From the NCBI RefSeq assembly GCF_024623785.1, contig NZ_JANKBZ010000004.1, positions 310,001-374,000 on the forward strand: a DNA stretch of 64,000 nt. The letters run 5' to 3'. This document shows, one piece after another, positions 8,530 through 17,563 of the stretch. Under the pieces are notes generated by a model. The model worked only from the letters and a program-made list of their open reading frames with translations. It was not told where the DNA came from and did no database searches. The number at the start of each line of letters is the position of its first letter. The first letter of the stretch is position 1. Source of the DNA: Archangium lipolyticum. Lineage in GTDB: Bacteria > Myxococcota > Myxococcia > Myxococcales > Myxococcaceae. Both the position numbers and the translations under genes were made by a program.

Positions 8530-9514
8530 GGATTTCCACGCCCGTGTCCGTCACCAGGATGGTGTGCTCGAACTGGGCCGTGCGGCAGCCATCCGCCGTC
8601 ACCGCCGTCCAGCCATCGTCCCACACCCGGTGGTGCCAGTGGCCGAGCGTGATCATCGGCTCGACGGTGAAGATCATCCCGGGCTCCATGATCGTCTTGG
8701 CCTCGGGGTCGTAGTGGTGGGGAATCTGGAGCGAGGTGTGGAAGCGCTCGCCGATACCGTGGCCGCAGTAGGCGCGCACCACGCCCATGCCGTGCTGGGT
8801 GGCGTGGGCCTCGATGGCCTTGCCGATGTCGCTGATGGGCCGGCCCGGCTTGATGGCCTCGATGCCGAGCATCATGCACTCGCGGGTGACGCGCACCAGA
8901 CGCTCGCTCTCGGGGTCCACCGTGCCCACGAAGTAGGTGGCCGAGCAGTCCCCATGCACCCCATCCAGGAAGATGGTGATGTCGAGGTTGACGATGTCCC
9001 CGTCCTCGAGCGGCCGGTCATCGGGGATGCCGTGACAGATGACCTCGTTGATGGAGGTGCAGAGGGACTTGGGATAGCCGTGGTAGTTGAGGGTGCTGGG
9101 GTAGCCGCCACGCTTGATGTACTCCTCGTGCGTGATGGCATCGATTTCATCGGTGGTGATGCCGGGGCGCACATGGGCGGCCGCGGCGTTGAGCACCTCG
9201 GCGGCGGCCTTACAGGCGCGGCGCATGCGGGCGATGACGTCGGCGCTGTTCACCTCGGAGGGAGGGAAGAAGCGGCCGGGCCGCCCGGAGACCGCGTAAT
9301 CGGGGCGCTTGATGTGGGCGGGGACGGTGCGGATGGGGCTGATGACGCCCGGCCGGATGCCCCGCGAGCGGGCCTCGGGCCCTCGCTTGCGTGCCTCGAC
9401 GGAGTCCGCGCCCCGATGGCACTTCTTGTACTTGGTGCCACTGCCGCACCAGCACGGGTCATTGGGTTTTGGCAACACTGCGGGTGCGACCCGCGCGGTG
9501 GAGACGTCGGTCAT
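8516..9514 (-). CDS. map: type I methionine aminopeptidase with N-terminal SEC-C zinc motif
   Basis: The 332-residue protein removes N-terminal Met from new proteins. The N-terminus (about 14-40) carries a SEC-C motif, PCWCGSGTKYKKCH, like those on SecA and some MetAPs; it probably binds zinc and may help ribosome docking. After a linker rich in Arg and Pro, the pita-bread domain shows the five metal ligands: the Asp pair around NLDITIFLDG and GDCSATYF, His in CGHGIGERFHT, Glu in FTVEPMI, and Glu in AQFEHTIL. It is longer than the usual MetAP (about 250-265) because of the extension. It converges with, and overlaps, the sensor-kinase gene. Confidence 0.96.
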   Translation of the reverse strand: MTDVSTARVAPAVLPKPNDPCWCGSGTKYKKCHRGADSVEARKRGPEARSRGIRPGVISPIRTVPAHIKRPDYAVSGRPGRFFPPSEVNSADVIARMRRACKAAAEVLNAAAAHVRPGITTDEIDAITHEEYIKRGGYPSTLNYHGYPKSLCTSINEVICHGIPDDRPLEDGDIVNLDITIFLDGVHGDCSATYFVGTVDPESERLVRVTRECMMLGIEAIKPGRPISDIGKAIEAHATQHGMGVVRAYCGHGIGERFHTSLQIPHHYDPEAKTIMEPGMIFTVEPMITLGHWHHRVWDDGWTAVTADGCRTAQFEHTILVTDTGVEILTVA

Positions 9515-9663
9515 ACCCTGGACCTATAGCCTCTGGGGCCGCACCGCGCACGCCTTCTCGGCCGCCTGCCCCTTGGGTTTGCCGTCCTGGGTACACCGTG
9601 GTGGGTTGTCTGGCCACCAACCTGCGGATTTCCCGGCCCTTCGGCTAGGCTGCGTGTCTGCCC

Positions 9664-12600
9664 ATGGCCGCACCTACCTCGTCGAATTTCCAGTTCCTCT
9701 CCGCTCACGACACGTTGCTGGTGGCCCTCGGCGCCCAGGCCGAGCGCTACTTCGTGGAGGACCCCAATACCAGCTTGATGAAGCTGCGGCAGTTCGGCGA
9801 GCGGTTGGCACAGCGGGCAGCGGCCCACCTGGGCATCCGATGGGACAACCTCCGGCAGTTCGAGCTCATCGAGAAGCTCGCCTCGCCCCCGTACAATGCG
9901 CTCTCGGCCGAGGTGCGGAGCATGCTCCACGAGCTGCGCAAGGGCGGCAACGACGCCGTTCATGACTTCACCGCCAGCCACGAAGAGGCGCTCCAACTCC
10001 TCAAGCTGGCCCGGCAGCTCGCCATCTGGTTCCACGGCACTTTTGGCAAGGTGTCAGGATTCAACCCCGGCCCCTTCATCCCCCCGCCGGACCCCGCCCA
10101 GGAGAACCGGGCCCTCGCCACCGAGTTGGAGCGCCTGCGCGGCGCGCTCAACGCCGCCCAACTCGATGCGGAGACGGCCCGCTCGGCCGCCGAGGCCGAG
10201 GCCCGCCGCCGGCTCGACGCCGAGGAGCGCGCCCGGCGGGATGCCGAGGATTGTGCTGTCTGGCAGCAACTCGCCGAGGAGGCCGAGAAGCGGCTCGTCG
10301 AGGAATTGAATACCCTCCAGACCCAAGCCGCCGCCCAGCCGCCGGAGGCCCTCAAGCTGCTGGCCGCCGCGTCCTACCAGGCGGGCGAGAAGCTGGAGCT
10401 GGACGAGGCCGAGACCCGCCGCCTCATCGATGCCCAGTTGCGCGAGGCCGGTTGGGAGGTGGACTCGGAGCGCCTCACCCACGAGAGCGGTGCCCGTCCC
10501 GTGGCTGGCCGCAACCTGGCCATTTCCGAGTGGCCCACCGGCAACGGCCGCGCCGATTACGTCCTCTTCGCCGGACTCCAGGCCGTGGCCGTGGTGGAGG
10601 CCAAGCGCTGGCGCACGGATGTCTCCGGTGCCTTGCCGCAGGCCCGCCGCTACGCCGAGTCCTTCGCCCCCACGGGGGACGCGACGCTCCCGGGTGGGCC
10701 CTGGGGCACCAGCCAACTGCCCTTCCTCTTCGCCACCAACGGGCGCCCCTACCTCAAGCAGTTGGAGACCAAGAGCGGCATCTGGTTCCACGACGTGCGC
10801 CGCCCAGCCAACCTGCCTCGTGCCCTCCCCGGCTGGTACTCGCCCCAGGGCCTGATGGATCTGCTGAAGCAGGACATCGAGGCGGCGGAGAAGCAGCTGC
10901 GCGAGCAGCCCGTGGATCTGCCCTCGCTGCGCCTGCGCGACTACCAGAAGAGCGCCATCCAGGCCATCGAGGACGCGCTCGCAACGGGCCGCCGCGCCTG
11001 CCTCGTGGCCATGGCCACCGGCACTGGCAAGACTCGCACCTGCCTGGGACTCGTCTACCGGCTGGTGAAGTCCAACCGCTTCCGCCGCATCCTCTTCGTC
11101 GTGGACCGCAGCGCCCTGGGCGACCAGGCCTCGGACACCTTCAAGACGGAGCTCATCGACGGCCACCAGACCTTCGCTACCATCTACGGCCTCAAGGAGA
11201 TGAAGGACATCTCCCCCGACGAGACCACCCGGCTGCACGTCGCCACGGTCCAGGGCCTGCTCAAGCGCGTCCTCTCCCCGTCCGAGGGGGAGCCGCCTCC
11301 CGCCGTCTCCCAGTACGACTGCATCGTCGTGGACGAGTGCCACCGCGGCTACACGCTCGACCGGGAGATGTCCGACGGGGAGCTCACCTTCCGTGACCAG
11401 GACGACTACCTCAGCAAGTACCGCCGTGTGCTGGAGTACTTCGACGCGGTGAAGATCGGCCTCACCGCCACCCCAGCCCTGCACACCCAGGAGATCTTCG
11501 GCTCCCCGGTGTTCCAGTACGGCTACCGGCAGGCCGTCATCGACGGATGGCTGGTGGACCACGAGCCCCCCATCCGCATCTCCACCGAGCGCAGCGAGGC
11601 TGGCATCACCTTCAAGGCTGGCGAGGAGGTGCCCACGCTCGTCACGGGTACCCAGTTGGAGCTGTTCCGCCTGCCGGATGAGATCAACTTCGAGGTGGAG
11701 GACTTCAACCGGAGCGTCATCACCGAGCCCTTCAACCGCGTGGTGGCCGGTGTGGTGGCCCAGTACGTGGACCCCCGGCTGGAAGGCAAGACGCTCGTCT
11801 TCTGCGTGAACGAGCAGCACGCGAACCTGATGGTGAAGGTGCTCCAGGAGGCGCTCGCGGCCCGCTATGGAGAGGTGGACAGCAACGCGGTGATGAAGAT
11901 CACCGGGAAGACGGACCGGGTGGACGAGCAGATCCGCCGGTACAAGAACGAGCGCCAGCCCTCCATCGCCGTGACGGTGGACCTGCTGACGACGGGCATC
12001 GACGTGCCCTCCATCTGCAACCTCGTCTTCGTGCGCCGGGTGAAGAGCCGCATCCTCTACGAGCAGATGCTGGGCCGCGCCACGCGGCTGTACGACTTCA
12101 AGACGGAAGGTACGGTCAAGGAGAGCTTCCGCATCTTCGACGCGGTGGACCTATACGAAACACTCCAGCCGTACTCCGCGATGAAGCCGGTGGTGGTGCA
12201 ACCGCACATCCCCTTCGCCCAGCTCGCGCAGGAGCTCCAGGGGCAGGCGGATGACGCGTGGAAGCGCGTGGTCCTGGACCAGCTCCTGGCGAAGCTCCAA
12301 CGCAAGAAGAAGGCGCTGCGTGAGCGTCACGCGGAGCTGTTCGAGGCCGCCGCGGGCGCGCCGGTCGACGAGGTGCTCGAGACGCTGAAGGCGGCCTCGC
12401 CCCGGGAGGCGGCGGAGTGGTTCACCGCGCACTCCCAGGTGGCGGAGCTGTTGGACCGGACCACGGGCAACGGAGACCAATCACGCGTCTACATCTCCGA
12501 GCACGCGGACGCGCTGAAGTCCCTGACCCGGGGCTATGGCGAGGGCCGTGAGCGCCCCGAGGACTACCTGGAGGGCTTCGGGCGGTTCGTGAAGGAGAAC

Positions 12601-13062
12601 GCGAACAAGCTGCCAGCGCTGCTGGTGGTGACACAACGCCCGCGCGAGCTGACGCGCGATGCACTCAAGGAGCTGAAGCTGGCGTTGGACACGGCGGGCT
12701 ACACCGAGCCGCAGCTCCAATCCGCGTGGCGGGAAGTGAAGAACGAGGACATCGCCGCCACCATCATCGGCTTCGTGCGGCAGCAGGCACTGGGCGAGCC
12801 GCTGGTGCCCTACGCGGAGCGGGTGGAGAGGGCGATGAAGAAGGTGCTGGCGAGCCGGCAGTGGGAACCACCGCAGAAGCAGTGGCTGCGGCGCATTGGC
12901 CAGCAACTGACGGCGAACGTGGTGCTGGACCGGCAGATCTTCGATTCAGCGCCGGCCTTCAAGGACCACGGAGGCTGGGCCGCGCTGGACAAGGTGATGG
13001 AAGGCAAGCTGGAGCAGGTGCTCGGAGAGCTGGCGGACAACGTCTGGAGCCCAGCTGCCTGA
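9664..13062 (+). CDS. hsdR: type I restriction enzyme R subunit
   Basis: The 1132-residue protein is the motor/nuclease subunit of a type I R-M complex. N-terminal region: DUF4145-like helices (about 20-125), then a long Ala/Glu/Arg coiled coil (about 145-225). The HSDR_N nuclease follows, with the PD-(D/E)XK core in ADYVLFAGLQAVAVVEAK. The SF2 helicase has Walker A MATGTGKTRT near residue 452, DEAD-box-type DECH near 555, TATPA, and a C-terminal helicase domain ending in MLGRATRLYD. The tail is helical and contacts M/S. It is first in an hsdR-hsdM-hsdS order. The 211-base gap to hsdM is unusually long and holds a repeat and a gene scrap. Confidence 0.96.
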   Translation: MAAPTSSNFQFLSAHDTLLVALGAQAERYFVEDPNTSLMKLRQFGERLAQRAAAHLGIRWDNLRQFELIEKLASPPYNALSAEVRSMLHELRKGGNDAVHDFTASHEEALQLLKLARQLAIWFHGTFGKVSGFNPGPFIPPPDPAQENRALATELERLRGALNAAQLDAETARSAAEAEARRRLDAEERARRDAEDCAVWQQLAEEAEKRLVEELNTLQTQAAAQPPEALKLLAAASYQAGEKLELDEAETRRLIDAQLREAGWEVDSERLTHESGARPVAGRNLAISEWPTGNGRADYVLFAGLQAVAVVEAKRWRTDVSGALPQARRYAESFAPTGDATLPGGPWGTSQLPFLFATNGRPYLKQLETKSGIWFHDVRRPANLPRALPGWYSPQGLMDLLKQDIEAAEKQLREQPVDLPSLRLRDYQKSAIQAIEDALATGRRACLVAMATGTGKTRTCLGLVYRLVKSNRFRRILFVVDRSALGDQASDTFKTELIDGHQTFATIYGLKEMKDISPDETTRLHVATVQGLLKRVLSPSEGEPPPAVSQYDCIVVDECHRGYTLDREMSDGELTFRDQDDYLSKYRRVLEYFDAVKIGLTATPALHTQEIFGSPVFQYGYRQAVIDGWLVDHEPPIRISTERSEAGITFKAGEEVPTLVTGTQLELFRLPDEINFEVEDFNRSVITEPFNRVVAGVVAQYVDPRLEGKTLVFCVNEQHANLMVKVLQEALAARYGEVDSNAVMKITGKTDRVDEQIRRYKNERQPSIAVTVDLLTTGIDVPSICNLVFVRRVKSRILYEQMLGRATRLYDFKTEGTVKESFRIFDAVDLYETLQPYSAMKPVVVQPHIPFAQLAQELQGQADDAWKRVVLDQLLAKLQRKKKALRERHAELFEAAAGAPVDEVLETLKAASPREAAEWFTAHSQVAELLDRTTGNGDQSRVYISEHADALKSLTRGYGEGRERPEDYLEGFGRFVKENANKLPALLVVTQRPRELTRDALKELKLALDTAGYTEPQLQSAWREVKNEDIAATIIGFVRQQALGEPLVPYAERVERAMKKVLASRQWEPPQKQWLRRIGQQLTANVVLDRQIFDSAPAFKDHGGWAALDKVMEGKLEQVLGELADNVWSPAA

Positions 13063-13064
13063 CC

Positions 13065-13099
13065 ACCCTCTCCCTCTGGGAGAGGGCCGGGGTGAGGGT
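13065..13099. repeat. REP-like palindromic element, copy 1
   Basis: CCCTCTCCCTCTGGGAGAGGG is followed by CCGGGGTGAGGG. The inner part is a near-perfect inverted repeat that can fold as a GC hairpin. It begins three bases after the hsdR stop and may act as a transcript stabiliser or weak terminator. Six copies occur in the window, all at gene ends or starts. Confidence 0.8.
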
Positions 13100-13104
13100 T
13101 TTGT

Positions 13105-13177
13105 CCTTGTTCGTCAACAACCCGGATGCGGTGTGAGTGCTCTCCTTGTAGCTGCCTTCCGCGTACCCGGAAGAGCA
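13105..13177 (+). pseudogene. remnant of a DUF3396 immunity gene in the hsdR-hsdM spacer
   Basis: These 73 bases align almost without gaps to 16933-17005 inside the intact DUF3396 gene. Both share the frame for LFVxNPDAV, followed by matching bases for LPSEYLEE. In this copy the frame ends at a TGA after NPDAV and further changes follow, so it cannot be functional. Only this central scrap remains; I see no homology beyond it on either side. It shows that immunity-type sequence once lay within, or was pasted into, the R-M operon. Confidence 0.75.
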
Positions 13178-13273
13178 TGAGGAGGGCCATGCGAGCGAGC
13201 CCGCCTCGGTTCACGCGGTGGCGCTTGGGAGACCCGCTTCCCTGGGGTACGAAGGGCTTCCGGAGAGAGGCCC

Positions 13274-14707
13274 ATGCAGACGACGAACGACATCGTCCAG
13301 AAGCTGTGGAACCTGTGCTCGCTGTTGCGCGAGGACGGCGTCACCTACCACCAGTACGTCACCGAGCTGACCTACCTGCTCTTCCTCAAGATGCTGAAGG
13401 AGACGGGGCGCGAGGACGTGCTGCCCAAGGGCCAGCGCTGGGATGACCTCGCCGGGAAGAGCGGCATGGAGCAGCTCGACTTCTACAAGCGCCTGCTGCT
13501 CAACCTGAGTGCCCTGGGCTCGCCGCGCGTGCGCGACATCTACACGGATGCCTCCACCACGCTGCGCCAGCCCAAGACGCTCACCGAGCTGGTCAGGCAC
13601 ATCGACGGGTTGCAGTGGTACAGCGAGACCCGCGAGCACATGGGCGACCTCTACGAGGGCCTGCTGGAGAAGAACGCCACCGAGGTGAAGAGCGGCGCGG
13701 GCCAGTACTTCACCCCCCGGCCCCTGGTGGAGTCCATGGTGGCGCTGGTGAAACCCCAGCCCGGCGAGCGCGTGCAGGACCCGGCGGCGGGTACCGGCGG
13801 CTTCCTCATCGCCGCGGACCGGTACGTGAAGGACCAGACGGACGACCTCTTCACCCTCCCAGAGAAGCAGCAGCGCTTTCAGAAGCACGAGGCCTTCTAC
13901 GGCATGGAGTTGGTGCCGGACACGCGCAAGCTGGCGCTGATGAATTTGATGCTCCACGACATCGAGGGTGACCTGCGACTGGGCGACACGCTCTCCCCAC
14001 AAGGAGCGGCGCTGCCTCCGGCGGACGTCATCCTCACCAACCCGCCGTTCGGGACGAAAAAGGGCGGCGGACGGCCCACGCGCGACGACTTCACCTTTCC
14101 CACCTCGAACAAGCAGCTGGCGTTTCTGGAGCACATTTATCGGGGACTGAAACCGGGCGGTCGGGCGGCGGTGGTGGTGCCGGACAACGTCCTTTTCGAG
14201 GACAACGTGGGCGCGGCCATCCGGGCGGACCTGATGGACAAGTGCGACCTGCACACTGTGCTGCGGCTACCCACGGGTATCTTCTACGCGCAAGGAGTGA
14301 AGACGAACGTGCTGTTCTTCACGCGCGGGCAGACGGACAAGGGGAACACGAAGGCGGTGTGGTTCTACGACCTGCGCGCCAACATGCCATCGTTCGGCAA
14401 GCGCACGCCGCTGACCCGCAAGCACTTCCGGGAGTTCGAGGAGGCATTCGGCGAGAACCCCCATGGGAAGAGCAAGCGAAAAGATCAGGGAGAGGAGGGA
14501 CGGCTCCGGAAATACACTCGCGATTATATTCGGGATCGCGGCGACAATCTGGATATTTCCTGGCTACGCGATGAGAGCCAGGGGAGCGCGAATGACCTGC
14601 CCCAGCCGGAGGTGATTGCAGTGGAACTTCGGGAACAGTTGCAGGTGGCCCTTGCGGAGATTGATGCACTCAGTGCACTGCTGGGACGTGAGGATGTCGG
14701 AACATGA
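13274..14707 (+). CDS. hsdM: type I DNA methyltransferase M subunit
   Basis: The 477-residue adenine methyltransferase modifies the sites chosen by HsdS. It has the N-terminal helical HsdM_N domain (TNDIVQKLWNLCSLLREDG, YLLFLKMLKE). The N6_Mtase domain follows, with the SAM site DPAAGTGGF near residue 170 and the catalytic NPPF near 256. A GQYFTPRPLVE motif precedes it, typical of the family. SD GGAGAGAGG lies 4 bases before the ATG. It overlaps hsdS by ATGA, so M and S are translationally coupled while R has its own distance. Full length for the family. Confidence 0.96.
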   Translation: MQTTNDIVQKLWNLCSLLREDGVTYHQYVTELTYLLFLKMLKETGREDVLPKGQRWDDLAGKSGMEQLDFYKRLLLNLSALGSPRVRDIYTDASTTLRQPKTLTELVRHIDGLQWYSETREHMGDLYEGLLEKNATEVKSGAGQYFTPRPLVESMVALVKPQPGERVQDPAAGTGGFLIAADRYVKDQTDDLFTLPEKQQRFQKHEAFYGMELVPDTRKLALMNLMLHDIEGDLRLGDTLSPQGAALPPADVILTNPPFGTKKGGGRPTRDDFTFPTSNKQLAFLEHIYRGLKPGGRAAVVVPDNVLFEDNVGAAIRADLMDKCDLHTVLRLPTGIFYAQGVKTNVLFFTRGQTDKGNTKAVWFYDLRANMPSFGKRTPLTRKHFREFEEAFGENPHGKSKRKDQGEEGRLRKYTRDYIRDRGDNLDISWLRDESQGSANDLPQPEVIAVELREQLQVALAEIDALSALLGREDVGT

Positions 14708-16212
14708 AAAGCAGTTACATCCCGCCCGGCTGGAGCGAAGCCCCTATCAGCGACCTTTGTCATCTCATCAATGGGCGAGCATTCAAACCCACCGAATGGG
14801 CAAAATCAGGGTTACCCATCGTCCGTATCCAAAACCTCAATGAGCCAGACAGCTCATTCAACTATTGCGACAAAGAGGTCGAAGAAAAATTCATCATTGA
14901 TGCTGGCGAGCTTTTGTTTGCTTGGTCCGGCACACCGGGCACCTCATTCGGAGCACACATCTGGAAGGGACCGAGGGCTGTACTCAATCAGCACATTTTC
15001 CGGGTCCACATAGAGGAGCGCCATCTCAACAAAGAGTTCTTCCGCCTTGCTCTCAATCAGCGTCTCAACACCTTCATTGAAAAAGCCCATGGCGGGGTCG
15101 GGTTGGGGCACATCACCAAGGGCAAGTTCGAAGACACGACTCTCTATATTCCACCTCTTAACGAGCAGCGCCGCATCGTCGCCAAGCTTGAATCTCTGCT
15201 GGCCCGAAGCCACCGCGCCAAAGAAGCTCTGGACGCCATCCCGACTCTGCTAGAACGATTCCGGCAGTCGGTGCTCGCAGCAGCTTTCCGTGGCGACCTC
15301 ACTGCGGACTGGCGCGCGAAACATCCTGACATCGAGCCCGCGTCCAAATTGCTGGAGCGCATCCGCGCCGAGCGCCGCCGCAATTGGGAAGAAGCAGAGT
15401 TGAAGAAGATGCAGTCAAAGGGGAAAGCCCCAAGAGATGATGCATGGAAAGACAAGTACGAGGAACCAAGCACACCAGACACCCGCCTACTGCCCGAGAT
15501 ACCTCAAGGATGGTCATGGGTAAGGCTGCCTGAGCTTGGAGAGGTGGCTCGTGGGAAATCCAAGCACCGGCCCAGAAACGACCCACGGCTATTCGATGGC
15601 CCATATCCATTCATCCAAACGGGAGATGTTGCCCAATCGAACGGTCGTATCGACTCGGCATCACAAAGCTACAGCGAACTTGGCTTAGCTCAAAGCCGTC
15701 TATTCCCCAAGGGAACTGTGTGCATCACCATCGCAGCCAACATTGCTGACACAGCAGTGCTTGGCATTGACGCCTGTTTTCCGGATAGCGTCGTTGGCGT
15801 CATTACTGAAAGCAGGCTCGTGTCCCCAGAATATCTTGAGCTTTTCATTCGAACCATCAAGTCGGACCTCGCCGATTTTGCACCGGCAACGGCACAAAAG
15901 AACATCAATCTGGAGGTTCTATCCGAAGTAGCCATTCCAATTCCTCCACCAGAAGAAAGAGTCGAGATAGAAGGGCTCCTAAACTCCGCACTAGGGCACA
16001 TCAACGCACTCGAAAGGACTCACACATACGCAGTGCGCATGATGTCATCACTGGAAAGCTCTATGCTCAGTAAGGCGTTTCGCGGCGAACTCGTCCCGCA
16101 GGACCCGAACGACGAGCCCGCCTCGGTTCTCTTGGAGCGCATTCGCGCCGAGCGCGAAGCCACCGCCAGCTCCGTGCCCAAGCGGTCCCGGGGCCGCCGT
16201 CCCGCCGCGTAA
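14704..16212 (+). CDS. hsdS: type I restriction-modification specificity subunit
   Basis: The 502-residue protein has two target-recognition domains separated by helical spacers. TRD1 lies about 5-165 and ends in IYIPPLNEQRRIVAKLESLL. TRD2 lies about 265-440 and ends in IPIPPPEERVEIEGLL. Each spacer ends with the same motif, (S/A)xLLERIRAER, at about residues 214-224 and 474-484, as expected for a pseudo-dimeric S subunit. The gene is visibly AT-richer than its neighbours, especially in the TRDs, a usual sign of exchanged specificity domains. ATGA overlap with hsdM. The recognition sequence cannot be predicted. Confidence 0.95.
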   Translation: MKSSYIPPGWSEAPISDLCHLINGRAFKPTEWAKSGLPIVRIQNLNEPDSSFNYCDKEVEEKFIIDAGELLFAWSGTPGTSFGAHIWKGPRAVLNQHIFRVHIEERHLNKEFFRLALNQRLNTFIEKAHGGVGLGHITKGKFEDTTLYIPPLNEQRRIVAKLESLLARSHRAKEALDAIPTLLERFRQSVLAAAFRGDLTADWRAKHPDIEPASKLLERIRAERRRNWEEAELKKMQSKGKAPRDDAWKDKYEEPSTPDTRLLPEIPQGWSWVRLPELGEVARGKSKHRPRNDPRLFDGPYPFIQTGDVAQSNGRIDSASQSYSELGLAQSRLFPKGTVCITIAANIADTAVLGIDACFPDSVVGVITESRLVSPEYLELFIRTIKSDLADFAPATAQKNINLEVLSEVAIPIPPPEERVEIEGLLNSALGHINALERTHTYAVRMMSSLESSMLSKAFRGELVPQDPNDEPASVLLERIRAEREATASSVPKRSRGRRPAA

Positions 16213-16243
16213 GCCCCACCTCCTCTCCTCACCGAGCCTGGAC

Positions 16244-16543
16244 ATGAGCAAGCAGGATTGGCGCCCTCAACTGACCACCATCGAGGATCCCATCGCCGAG
16301 GACCGCTGGTCCTACACCGCGAGCGATGGGAGTACGAAGGTTTCGAGAATCCTCGTCGGACGCCCTCAGCCACTCCCCGGAGAGGAAGACCGGGCCTGGT
16401 ACTGTCCTCTCGCCATCGAGGGATATCTCCCCGGCATCAAGTGCGTCATGGGGGTTGGGCCCGTCGATGCCCTCATGAACGCCATGTCGCTCGTGAGAAG
16501 GTTGTTCGAGGAGCAGTCCAACGTCACCCCTCATGAAGGGTGA
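16244..16543 (+). CDS. small DUF6968-like hypothetical protein
   Basis: The 99-residue protein lies 31 bases after hsdS. It is compact and acidic, with the pattern of small proteins seen beside polymorphic toxins: an RILVGRPQP strand, WYCPLAIEGYLPGIKC, and a C-terminal helix GVGPVDALMNAMSLVRRLFEE. I assign it to the DUF6968 type with moderate confidence. The same C-terminal piece recurs as a decayed copy at 17563-17629 before the VRR-Nuc-like toxin gene, which ties it to that cassette. A third role in the toxin/immunity system is likely but unproven. Confidence 0.65.
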   Translation: MSKQDWRPQLTTIEDPIAEDRWSYTASDGSTKVSRILVGRPQPLPGEEDRAWYCPLAIEGYLPGIKCVMGVGPVDALMNAMSLVRRLFEEQSNVTPHEG

Positions 16544-16557
16544 ACAATACGCGCCTG

Positions 16558-16623
16558 AAGGTAGGGCCCAACCTCGTGGCCCCCATATGGAAGATCATCC
16601 GATGGTTCGCATCCCCCAGATAA
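16558..16623 (+). pseudogene. 3' remnant of a VRR-Nuc-like toxin gene
   Basis: Read from 16558, 21 codons (KVGPNLVAPIWKIIRWFASP and an Arg, then TAA at 16621) match the last residues of the intact toxin at 17630-18460 (EVAPNIVTPIRGIIRWLASL and a final Glu). As in the intact cassette, the DUF3396 ATG lies inside this tail, with the same ATCATCCGATGG context. The rest of the toxin is gone; a DUF6968-like gene sits just upstream. Confidence 0.75.
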
Positions 16624-17492
16624 GGCTCCACGCGGAGCATGGCGCGCTCGTGGTGCGCGAGGGCTTCAGCATCTGCTTCTACATACGCCGCTCCCACAGG
16701 GAGATTGCCCCGGCGGTCATGCACTCACTGGATACGTACCTGCACGCGGTGGGTCCGCGGGCGCTCGGCTGGTACGTGGACCCAGAGGGAGACTGGCAGG
16801 AGCTCGATGCCACGGGTTGGACACACGTCCGCGACAAGCTTCACAAGAGCAGCCCCATCCTCAAGTTGAGGGATACTCCGAGCGGCGCTGGCCAGTACGA
16901 GCTCAATTACCACGGCAAGTCACTCGACGCGCCCTTGTTCGTCGACAACCCGGATGCGGTGTGTGCTCTCTCCTTCTGGCTGCCTTCCGAGTACCTGGAA
17001 GAGCACGGACCCGCGCACGTTCGTGAGCTGGCGCTGGAGCTGGCCGCACCACTGCCCATCAACTCCGGGCACGCGGGCCCCGCCTTCAACTTCCTGTTCA
17101 TGCCCCCGGAGTTCCGTTCGTTGTGCTTCCGCTACCCGGGAATGGACGTCTGCTCGCCGATGGATGTGTCCTGGAGCATCGGCACGCGCGTACGAGGACC
17201 CCATTGGCTGACCTTCCTGGGTCAGCCGGTGCTCGGTGAGGTGGGGGGCTCGGCTGGCCTGCGCACCCGCCTTTCCTCTCCGGGCATCACCGTCCAGGAG
17301 ATGGATGGCGAGCGAGCCGTCGTCACCCTGGGGGAATCGCCCGAGGCGGGTGACACCGAACAGGGCCGGGACCTGCCCCTCCACCGTGAACTGGCACGCG
17401 TCCTGGAGCCCTGGCTCTACCAGCAACGAATCCCCTGGAGTGGCTTCACCCAGGAGGACATGCGCAGGTGGGAGCGCCGCTTTCTCGACTGA
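16602..17492 (+). CDS. DUF3396 (type VI immunity-like) protein, toxin-less copy
   Basis: The 296-residue protein starts at MVRIPQIRL, the same position as its paralogue at 18439. DUF3396 proteins such as Salmonella TsiV3 bind and block VRR-Nuc toxins. Features: SICFYIRRSHREIAPAV, a tryptophan-rich WYVDPEGDWQELD stretch, FWLPSEYLEEHGP followed by VRELALELAAPLP, and a C-terminal third (TFLGQPVLGEVGG onward) identical to the paralogue. The N-terminal two-thirds differ from that paralogue. The partner toxin has been reduced to the 21-codon remnant it overlaps. It is therefore probably an orphan immunity protein giving protection against a toxin this strain no longer makes. Confidence 0.87.
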   Translation: MVRIPQIRLHAEHGALVVREGFSICFYIRRSHREIAPAVMHSLDTYLHAVGPRALGWYVDPEGDWQELDATGWTHVRDKLHKSSPILKLRDTPSGAGQYELNYHGKSLDAPLFVDNPDAVCALSFWLPSEYLEEHGPAHVRELALELAAPLPINSGHAGPAFNFLFMPPEFRSLCFRYPGMDVCSPMDVSWSIGTRVRGPHWLTFLGQPVLGEVGGSAGLRTRLSSPGITVQEMDGERAVVTLGESPEAGDTEQGRDLPLHRELARVLEPWLYQQRIPWSGFTQEDMRRWERRFLD

Positions 17493-17563
17493 GACCCATC
17501 CTGTGAGGGCACCGGTGACCAGCACATCGGGCCCCGGCATTGCACAGCGCCAGGGGCATGCTG
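17205..17563. repeat. 359-bp direct repeat, copy 1
   Basis: Read by eye this segment is identical to 19057-19415 (offset 1852). It covers the C-terminal coding third of the DUF3396 gene plus about 71 bases past its stop, ending at GGGGCATGCTG. Both edges are sharp: upstream the genes diverge at once, downstream one copy continues into a DUF6968 scrap and the other into the Uma2 gene. Confidence 0.92.

Noticed and set aside
12726-13136. Open frame across the hsdR end and spacer
   Set aside because: It is an out-of-frame shadow of hsdR that joins the DUF3396 scrap by chance.
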